A stretch of 64,000 nt of DNA from Datura wrightii (lineage: Eukaryota; Streptophyta; Magnoliopsida; Solanales; Solanaceae). Under the pieces are notes generated by a model, which was not told the origin of the DNA, ran no database searches, and saw only the letters and a program-made list of their open reading frames with translations. Numbering within the stretch: the first letter of the stretch is position 1; every line of letters begins with the position of its first letter. Below, one piece after another: positions 56,599 to 64,000 of this stretch. Where the stretch lies: positions 135,761,001 to 135,825,000 of the forward strand of contig JASDFA010000001.1 of the NCBI GenBank assembly GCA_035772735.1, given 5' to 3'. The position numbers and the translations under genes are program-made.

Positions 56599-57300
56599 CT
56601 ATCAACATAAATAAACAAGCACAATGTCAAGCTAAATACATGTTAACTTCGGCTAAGGTCGGGTTAAACTAAGTTTACCCCACACTTAGTCCTTAGCTAC
56701 TTTTACGATACTACGGCAAGGATCACTTTATTTACACTAAAACAAACAACTATACAATTTATTGCTTAGTGCGTTTACAAAAAAAATTCGACAGTATAAC
56801 TTTTAGCGTACTACTCAGACTTCATACAGCTAATCCCAATCCTACTATCGCTAGCAATTCAACCATCGCACTTAGCAACGAAAACAACAAACAAAAACAA
56901 CGACAAAAATTCTATATACATACGAATCCAAATAATCAAACCAATTTGAACAATTTTCACCTTTTCCCAAAAACAGAGAATTCGTCGTCTATTACCTTCA
57001 AACAATATTTACAACGACTTATCTCAATTCACAAACACACCCCGGCATATAATTCACCAATTTAGCAAGTTACCCAATTCGATTTCAACAACCCAAGCCC
57101 TAGAATTCAATTTTACAATCACATTCGAATCATTCACGCAATCGACAAGTTCAAACGCTAATTACAACATTCCGAACATCTATCAATCAAAGAATAATTC
57201 AATATCATGCTAAATTGCTACTTAGGATGATTTATCTCACCTCCCATGCTCAAATTCGATTAAAATCGACAAAAACTTGAGAGAAACGAGGAAAACATAC
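56599..57300 (-). other. Probable 5'-UTR intron of the second ORF
   Basis: Minus-strand donor AAAG|GTATGT (GT at 57300) and acceptor TTTATGTTGATAG| (AG at 56600-56599), followed 5 bases later by the ATG. It matches the arrangement at 15047-15683. The only ORF inside, on the plus strand at 56769-57065, is uninformative. Confidence 0.55.
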
Positions 57301-57486
57301 CTTTACGTTGAATAACCAAAGAAACTTGACAAATTGTTTGCTTAGTAGCGTGGCACGTTGGTTGGGAGAGGGAACTTAGGTGTTTGGTCGCGGAGCAGAG
57401 AGAAAATGAGGGGAAAAAAGGGGTTTTTCGGGGTTTAAAATGAAGAAAAACACGCGGGTCACCCGGCAACCCGGTGTGACCCGGCA

Positions 57487-57638
57487 CTAAATATAGGGCA
57501 ATGTGTCACGGAGGGTAACGCGGAGCCCCTCCTCCGTGACACGGAGCCAACGCAATGGCTCACTGGAATTTATAAAAAATTCATATTTAACCTCAACGTG
57601 TCACGGAGGGTAACGCGGAGCCCTTCCTCCGTGACACG
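57487..57638 (-). promoter_or_regulatory. Candidate internal promoter: two inverted repeats and TATA-like site
   Basis: On the minus strand, CGTGTCACGGAGG/CCTCCGTGACACG (57638-57597) is followed by a second unit (57542-57503) and then CTATATTTAG (57496-57487). About 190 bases further on is the donor of the putative intron. Sequence words are the same as in the LTR promoters. Confidence 0.5.
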
Positions 57639-57897
57639 GAGCCATCGCCCCAGTGCTCTGTCTCTTCATTTTATTCATTTTTTCATACCTTGCCTTTTCC
57701 TTCCCGATTCCATGCACATTTTTCTCCGTTTGACCTGAAAATCACCTTACTAAACAAAATTGGTTAGATTAATAGATTTCCCTAACTAAAATGAAAAATA
57801 CTAACTAAAACAAAAAATTTGTACTAAATCAAGAAAAAGAAAAATTAAAATAAAAACTATTTACACTTTACTAAACAAAAGAAAAAATATTTTTCAT
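57639..57897 (-). other. Spacer between hairpin and internal palindromes
   Basis: No gene; A/T-rich on the plus strand (about 57780-57895) and equivalent to 14483-14714. No reverse transcriptase motif is visible. Confidence 0.5.
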
Positions 57898-57942
57898 GGG
57901 TTGCCTCCCGTGCAGCGCCTGGTTTACCGTCGCGGCTCGACA
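57898..57942 (-). ncRNA. Conserved AGGCAA-loop hairpin, younger gag-protease element
   Basis: Minus strand GTCGAGCCGCGACGGTAAAC, then CAGGCGCTG and CACGGG-AGGCAA-CCCATG. One stem pair is C-A here, where the older copy keeps C-G. It lies about 10 bases after the protease ORF stop. Confidence 0.62.
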
Positions 57943-57952
57943 TCCTTTATGC

Positions 57953-60325
57953 TCAGTTATCCACTAGGGTGATGGACGATTTTTCACGATCATTGTCCTC
58001 CCCCCAGTAGTGCTCAACCTTATCAAGTGGTCTTCCTATCAACTCTCGGGATTCACTCATTTGATTAGCCTTCCCATGATCAATCACATTGATCACCGAG
58101 AGTTCCTCATTTACCATCGGGAGCTTGGGTGCTTTGTACACATCGAACACTTCTACCTTGTCATGTGCTCGCATTGTAAGTTGACCCGCAGCTACGTCAA
58201 TTAATGCTTTTCCAGTTGCCAAAAAGGGTCGTCCCAAAATAAATGGGACTTCAGCATCTGGTTCAAAATCCAGAACAATAAAATCAACCGGAAAAATAAG
58301 GGAGCCCACTTGCACAAGCACATCCTCAGCAATGCCATCCGGCCTAGCTAAGGATCTGTCTGCTAACTGCAAGATTACGGTTGTAGGTCTAGGACTCCCT
58401 AGACGTAACTTCCTGAATACCGAAGATGGCATCAGATTTATGCTCGCCCCCAAGTCACATAATCCACGAGCTCGGATACTCTGCCCAATAGTCAGCTGGA
58501 TAGTAAAACTTCCAGGGTCTTTTAGCTTCGTAGGCAGTCTATTTTAGATCCGGGAAGTGCATTCCTCCGTCAAAGCTACCGTGGCATACTCAGTCAGACG
58601 ACTTTTGTTGGCCACAATGTCTTTAATATATTTAGCATATTTTGGCACTCCCTACAAGACATCAACAAGAGGTAAATTAACATGTACCTGTTTAAGCACC
58701 TCCATAAATTTCTTGAAACACGCCTCCTCCTTGTGTTTCTTGAGTCGTTGAGGGAACGGGGGTGGAGGCCTTTCTGATTCAACTTCTTTGGTCTTCCCCT
58801 TATCCACAAGTTGCTCTCCCTCAACATCTGCTGCTCCTGACTTTTGAGGCGGTCTTTCCGGTTCCACCCCCTTCAACTGCAAACCACTCCTCGTGGTCAC
58901 CGCATTTACCTGCTTCAGATTAGGATCCGTGTCGCTAGGCAGTCCTCCTCTGGGCCTTGTGTTTTGGGCACTAGCAAATTTCCCAAATTGATACTCAAGA
59001 GCCTTGATTGCTAATTGATTATTCTTCACTTCGGCTGCCAATTTAACATAGTCAGCCTGCAATTGTGCCTGATTAGCGATCATGGTCTTGAACATTTCTT
59101 CAATGGTAGGTGATGGTGGTGGAGGAGGGGCATTGTGATTTCTGAATTGGGATTGGTAGTTCTGTTGCCCTCCTTGATTCCTGTGCATACCCTGACCCGA
59201 ACTTTGGCCTTGTTGGTTGTTGTTACCCCATGAAAAATTTGGATGGTTCCTCCAATTTGAGTTGTAGCCACTACCAAACTGTTGTTGATTTCTTTGTGCA
59301 TTGCCCACAAAGTTAACCGAATCTGGGTTTGCTCCACAGCACTCAGCTGAGTGCTCACTACTACCACACACTTCACACCACATTTGCTGGACCGCATTGA
59401 CTGAAGCTGAAGGTTGGTTCAAGTTCGTATTGCCGAAGTGGTTGTTTAACTGATTCTGCAAGGCAGCTATCTGTGCAGCGATAGCTGTAAATCCATCCAT
59501 TTCAAGCACTCCTGCTGCTTTCCTTGTTCCACCTCGAGATGAATTTGCATTCCATTCTGGATTGCTCTATGAAATTCGGTTGAGCAAAGTGTACAACTCC
59601 TCATAAGTCTTTTCCAGCGCTTGCCCTCCAGCTGTTGAGTCTAACAAAATTTTAGTATGGGGTTCCAAACCCTAAATAAATATGTTTACCAACACCTCAT
59701 TGGACTGATGATGATGAGGACAGTCCCGCAACATGGATTTAAATCTTTCCCAGGCTTGATACAAATTTTCTCCCTCCCTCTGTTTGAAACTTAGAATTTG
59801 ACTTCTAAGTCTGGCTGTTTTACCAGAGGGAAAAAATCTTATCAAAAACTTCCGTGTAAGATCATCCCACGTTGATATGGAATTTGGTGGTTCAGCTTTT
59901 AACCACCTCTTGGCTTCACCAAGTAAGGAAAACGGAAATAGGGTGAGCCGAACATAATCAGGTGACACTCCAGCGGGTATATAAGTGTCACTTATCTCCA
60001 AAAAATTCTGGAGATCTTGTTGTGGGTCTTCATGAGGGAGACCGGTAAATTGCCCGCTTGTGTGCAAAAGTTGCACCATGTTCTGCTTTAATTAAAATCT
60101 CCCTCCAGGCTCTGGTTTGCGGATACTAGAATGTACATTGATGGCATGTGGGATTGCCACCTCGCGAACCGGCCTTGCTGCTGCTTCGTCGGGCACTAAC
60201 ACTGCCCTCACAACCGGTGGATTTTGTTGCTCCATAATAGACTGTCTGAGCAACTGCAGCTTCTTTTGTAGAGCTTCTCTGCGTTTACTATGAAATTCAC
60301 GTTTAGGCTCTAAGTAAGATTCCAC
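57953..60325 (-). pseudogene. Athila-like gag-protease polyprotein, younger copy
   Basis: One frame from MESYLEPKREFHSKRREALQ to LVDN*, broken by stops at 60092, 59672, near 59568, 58652 and near 58544. Gag words: LLHTSGQFTGLPHEDPQQDL, FPFSLLGEAKRWLKAEPPNS, DLTRKFLIRFFPSGKTARLR, YQAWERFKSMLRDCPHHHQ. CCHC knuckle CEVCGSSEHSAECC near 59345. A Gln/Asn-rich linker and PPPPPSPTIEEMFKTMIANQ follow. The protease has LGASINLMPSSVFRKLRLGS, LADRSLARPDGIAEDVLVQV and PFILGRPFLATGKALIDVAA. Two of the stops are CAG to TAG/TAA relative to the older copy. Both copies end with the protease. Confidence 0.88.
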
Positions 60326-60463
60326 CAGCTCCTTGTCCTTTGCCAGTGTTCACAGAAATCAAGTCTGCAAAATACAAGCTAAGACCAAGTTATCAACACT
60401 TAAGAAAATAAAACAAAAATACAGTAAATTTACACTTAACACAATTTCACCAATTGCCTACTC

Positions 60464-60481
60464 TCCCCGGCAACAGCGCCA
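60464..60481 (-). other. Primer-binding site complementary to tRNA-Asp
   Basis: Minus strand TGGCGCTGTTGCCGGGGA, one base from the tRNA-Asp complement, 6 bases after the LTR end. Confidence 0.85.
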
Positions 60482-60487
60482 AAAACT

Positions 60488-61917
60488 TGTTCGGGTGTTT
60501 GCTATAGGGGTTAAAAACCGACACGCAAGTGCACGTGGTCAAACAAGTAATAAACTGGCTAAGTAAGCCAAGTATCGAACCAAGGAGACTCTGGATATGT
60601 AAAATTGCTTAGGTATACTATATTCTATCTTACTTCTAAATATGTTGACAACAACGTAACCAAAAGTTAAATAAGTTTTTGTTTATAAATTATATACTAA
60701 AACTATTAACAAATATTTACTGTGAATTGAAACTATGGATATGAGCATGCCAAGGTTAAGAACAAGTAATGAACTTGATTATCATCATAATTCAGTTATT
60801 CTTCTCTTCTAGTTGCTAGACAAGAACATTAGCCAAGAGATTAAAACTCTCGTATTTAATCTCACTTAAGAATCATAAACCATCCGTCTACATTTCTGTG
60901 ATCAAATGCAATTTATGACCTAGCAATACAATTCCGGTTCCTAAATTGACTAATACGGCTTTCAAGTATATTTCTATCAGGAAAGCACATCAAAACCCAA
61001 TTTTCCCAAATCAAGTTAAGAACAATACCCTATTAATTCACAACTTTCCAATTTCTTGCTCTCTCGAGTGAAATTGGACTTTTTAGATGTACATTAATGT
61101 CGGCCACACACTAATGCAGGAGAAACAAGAATTAATAGAACAACATAGAAGAAGAAGATGAAAAACCATACAATTCAATAATCAAAATTCATCACCATTG
61201 TTCATAACCTCAGCAAGAAAGAGAATTAGCCACTCATTTGTGGATTAATCATCCTAAAACAAGTGTTAATCATACAAACTATTGATTGAAAGAAGAAAGA
61301 AAGAGAGAAAAACCCTTAGCTTTTTCGTCCCTCAACTGCCTCTAACCCACGTCCTTGCTCCACCAAGTCTGAATTTATTAAAAATAAGCCTAAGTGTTCT
61401 ATTTATACTATTGGGAATTTTTCCCGGAATAACAAGCAACGTGTCACGGAGGCCAACGCGAAGCACTGCCTCCGTGACACGGCGTGGACGCGGACCCTCA
61501 CTGTAAATATAGGGTCCGGGAATATAGCCTCAACGTGGCACGGAGGCCAACGCGGAGGCTTATCTCCGTGCCACGGAGCTGTCGCGAGGCTTCACTGGAA
61601 ATTGCCAATTAAATCACCCTCCAGGCAGTGTGCCTCCGCGATGGTAGCGTGGCACGGCTCCATCGCGGAGCCCCTTTACATTGCACATTCCAATGTCTTT
61701 TCCATGCTCGCATCCAAGTCCAACTCCGATATTGTTCCAACATGCATTTTAGCTCCTAAAAATCATGTTTTACCTGCAAAACAATGCTAATCATGTTAGT
61801 TAGTATAAATTCACATTTTATTACCAATTACATGAAAATGTATACACATTGCATAACAAACAAGGCGAAAATGATACGTTTGAGTATCACTTGGGCATAT
61901 AAATCCGCCCAAGATCA
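60488..61917 (-). repeat. 5' LTR of the younger gag-protease element
   Basis: 1430 bp, collinear with 52038-53467. Minus TATAAATA at plus 61400-61407, with dyads at 61440-61670. This copy should carry the functional promoter. ORFs at 61282 and 61602 are repeat shadows. Confidence 0.9.
61400..61670 (-). promoter_or_regulatory. LTR promoter region of the 5' LTR
   Basis: CTCCGCGATGG / CCATCGCGGAG inverted repeat (61634-61644 with 61660-61670), dyads to 61441, TATAAATA at plus 61400-61407 on the minus strand. Confidence 0.65.
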
Positions 61918-61922
61918 ATACA
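61918..61922. repeat. Target-site duplication ATACA, right copy
   Basis: Partner of 52033-52037. Confidence 0.92.
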
Positions 61923-62305
61923 GGCTCTGATCTTCAGATCCAACACCATTATTAGCTCGTTCTCGGAGTAACTTTCTGTTCATTGGTCAGTCCTCATATC
62001 TTGAGGACCAGCTGATATTAGTTATCCTTTATGTTTAGTCTTCCAGACTTTTTAGTTGGGGTGTTGTCCCATCAACCCATCAGATATGTTAGAGGCTTTC
62101 AGACTATGTGTAGTATTCAGCTGTGATATATGAAGTGCATTTTGTTTTGTACGTTATGTCATGATTATGCTTCCGCTGTGTTATTATATTGAGTATTCCT
62201 CTTTATTGATTGATTTAGATGTATGATCATTCCATGGGTCGATTTGGAGTCTCTCGGGTATCCTTGTCCCATGTTGCAATCCGGATCTATGTTCGGGTCA
62301 TTACA
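61923..62305 (+). repeat. 3' LTR of the right-hand Tekay-like element, second part
   Basis: Continues GGCTCTGATCTTCAGATCC as in the 5' LTR at 42647 and ends GTTCGGGTCATTACA. Confidence 0.85.
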
Positions 62306-63147
62306 TACTTAGTGGAATAACCCCTCATTCATCTCCTAACATTAAAAAACTTCAAGAATTAGTATGCTTTCAAAAACACCTAGGGTTCTCTTCTCAACCT
62401 CTTGGGTCCTCCAGCAGTAGGCAGAAACTCTTCATTCCAGGTATGTGGTTTTATGAATAAGGGTCTCCCTTTACTCTTATGCCCAAAAGTCAATTCCTAA
62501 ACTATGATTTTAGTATATTTATATGAATTCTTGATTTCTAGGGATGAAACTATCTTATGCGAAAATTCTAAATTTCCTTGTGATATGTTTCTGTCATGAA
62601 TCCTATGTGCATTAAACAATTATGTTGGGTTAAATTCTTAAAAAACTCCTATGTATCCTTATACTCTAAACTTGGCATGATTTGCTCAAATAAGTATATT
62701 TTTGATTTTCAGAATTAGTATATTATGGTCTCCAAATCAACTTAGTTTGCATGACTAGTTCAATATTTTAGAATTTCAATTATCATCATGATTTTAAAAC
62801 TAGTCTCTGCAAAATTTATCAGATTTTAAATATAATTATAAGAACCTATGTGTCTTTTTTGGTGCAGTACTTAACACCAAATAGATGGGGGTTCAGATAA
62901 TCTAAGTCCCAAAACTATGTGCCGCCGTAGATTAAAGGGGTACTCGCCAGTTGAGGGTGTCTCCTTTGCCTGAATAGGCTCATGGGTGGATTCATACTTT
63001 CATGGTCCTTACCCTTAGCAAGGTATGGACACCCTCCCGACCTGGGTTACAGGTTGAGCTCCATGATGCTCACTTGGAGTATGTCGGTTATGAAATCTCT
63101 CATTCCAACAGTCATAGTCACAGTTATGAGTTTTACTATGCATATAC
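62306..63147 (+). repeat. Fragment of another Tekay-like LTR
   Basis: CTATGTGCCGCCGTAGATTA (about 62917) and CACCCTCCCGACCTGGGTTA match the order of blocks at 37425-37555 in the oldest LTR, and CCAGGTATGTGGTTTTATG (about 62437) matches the region after the LTR leader. Both ends are missing, so it is a fragment. ORFs 62982-63205 have no domain. Confidence 0.55.
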
Positions 63148-64000
63148 TATTACGCCCCAAAACTGGGGTTGGGAGCGACTGGCTCTTAGTTGTATAGTGT
63201 CTTGACTTTAACCCTTAGTCCAATAGGGCCACTTGCCATAGTCAGTCATAGCATAGAAATGGATCAATCAAGTCTCAACAAGCATAACAATGACAGTGTT
63301 CCGATAAGGCCACGATAAAAACTGAAATAAATGCAAAAGTCCATCCACTACGCTTAAACTGAACCATTGTACAACTAGTCCACAAAAGCCTCTAAAAGAG
63401 TGAATAATACTGAATACACGGGATAGTCCCAGCCTACCCATATGTACATAAATAACTCAAAATGACCAAACCAAATAGAGGGCTCTGGAAATAAAAGAGT
63501 ATACCAATTCTTCACTAGATCTGGGCTCCTACTGTATCATTCCATCTGAGCTCCTGTCTGCACCAGCAGTATGATTACAGGGTCCCTAGGAGAAGGAACA
63601 ACAGTACAAAGAAATGCACTGGTATGTAAGACTCAAAGCTATAAATAAATCAAAGCCAAAGATAACTAAACCATAGAAGGGAATAGCAACAACCGGACAC
63701 TCTAGAACCTGTCTACATAAACAATGGCAAATAACAATTGAACATAACTCAGAAGGTAGGGTAGAGAGAGATACACTTTAAATCTGCAACTTACTACCCT
63801 ATATGCAGACTCTGTGCATGAGTACAACATAATGACTCATATGCCAAAACCTCCAATACTTGGATGGGATTTTATGAGAATTGATTCGGTGGCCACCTGA
63901 TAATTAGATTAGGATTTAAGTATGGTTGCCTGATACTCGAAGCAGGACTTTAAGAGTTGCCAATACTTGGACAAACACTTTATATGGCTGCCTGATACTT
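63148..64000. other. Unidentified sequence to the window edge
   Basis: No gene, PBS or known motif found. ATTACGCCCCAAAACTGGGG (63149-63168) resembles an LTR-like start. Near 63842-63995 there are imperfect direct repeats of GATACT-type words (CCTGATACTCG, TGGCTGCCTGATACTT). It may be the 5' end of another LTR, without proof. Confidence 0.3.

Larger units (their letters stand above)
52038..61917 (-). mobile_element. Non-autonomous Athila-like element: gag-protease plus second ORF, younger copy
   Basis: Complete 9.88-kb sister of 10280-20144 in the opposite orientation, TSD ATACA. Reading right to left: LTR, tRNA-Asp PBS (60464-60481), gag-protease (60325-57953), AGGCAA hairpin, palindromes with TATA-like site, probable intron, second ORF (56593-55373), noncoding region, purine tract, LTR. 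The LTRs differ at roughly 2% of positions by a hand count, about half the divergence of the older copy. No reverse transcriptase or integrase is present in either copy, so the arrangement is a property of the family. Confidence 0.9.
41172..62305 (+). mobile_element. Plus-strand Tekay-like gypsy element with two nested insertions
   Basis: 5' LTR 41172-43027, degenerate iMet PBS, gag remnant, pol 43790-45327 and 48346-49962, purine tract, and a 3' LTR in two parts (50203-52037 and 61923-62305). The interruptions are a solo LTR (45328-48345) in pol and the younger gag-protease element (52038-61917) in the 3' LTR. A deletion joins gag directly to the middle of the protease region near 43790. No matching 5-bp flanks were found at 41172 and 62305, so the outer ends are less certain. 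Confidence 0.8.

Noticed and set aside
55321..56672. Plus-strand ORFs opposite the younger second ORF
   Set aside because: Antisense shadows; the minus frame matches the independent plus-strand copy at 15689-16908.
41162..62310. 5-bp TSD for the right-hand Tekay-like element
   Set aside because: ATCCA before 41172 and TACTT after 62305 do not match; the 5' terminus is too diverged to fix.

Overview
This window is plant nuclear DNA, most likely from a solanaceous genome. That is an inference from the style of the Ty3/gypsy Tekay/Del-type polyproteins, the Athila-like gag-protease proteins and the plant transposon-protein ORF; nothing here fixes the species. I found no intact host gene, tRNA gene, rRNA gene or CRISPR array. 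Nearly all of the window is nested LTR retrotransposons, plus a LINE remnant and a small piece of plastid DNA. Almost every reading frame is broken.

Layout. The oldest visible layer is a plus-strand Tekay-like element, of which only the pol tail and 3' LTR remain (35730-38275). It abuts a decayed L1-type LINE (38276 to about 39900). A minus-strand Tekay-like element sits in it: LTR 33162-35729, gag from 33089 downward, pol down to 24589, then 2744-2714. Three later insertions interrupt that element. They are a non-autonomous LTR element (27205-32594), a tandem LTR-internal-LTR-internal-LTR array of a small non-autonomous family (2745-24583, one target-site duplication ACCTC around the whole array), and a plus-strand Tekay-like element whose pol tail and 3' LTR fill 1-2713. 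The tandem array is itself broken by a solo LTR (3207-4793, TSD GGTAC) and by a gag-protease element (10280-20144, TSD GTCCT). On the right, a second plus-strand Tekay-like element (41172-62305) carries a 3-kb solo LTR in its pol (45328-48345, TSD TGTAG), which holds a plastid ycf2 fragment. Its 3' LTR carries a younger, minus-strand copy of the gag-protease element (52038-61917, TSD ATACA). From 62306 to the end there is an LTR-like fragment and unidentified sequence.

The most interesting material is a set of non-autonomous, tRNA-Asp-primed LTR families. One encodes Athila-like gag and protease, has no reverse transcriptase or integrase, and carries instead a second ORF of the putative plant transposon protein family (PF20167-like). 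That ORF is preceded by GC-rich palindromes, a TATA-like site and a probable 5'-UTR intron. A second family encodes a protein with zinc-knuckle-like motifs and a coiled coil. A third has almost no coding capacity. All three share a PBS type and a short RNA hairpin with the invariant loop AGGCAA and compensatory stem changes; parts of the 3' noncoding region are also shared. This looks like a modular set of parasites of an autonomous relative that is not in the window.

Coordinates of LTR ends are based on TG...CA termini and 5-bp target-site duplications read directly. Divergence figures are hand counts by eye. Family assignments come from motif recognition without database searches.
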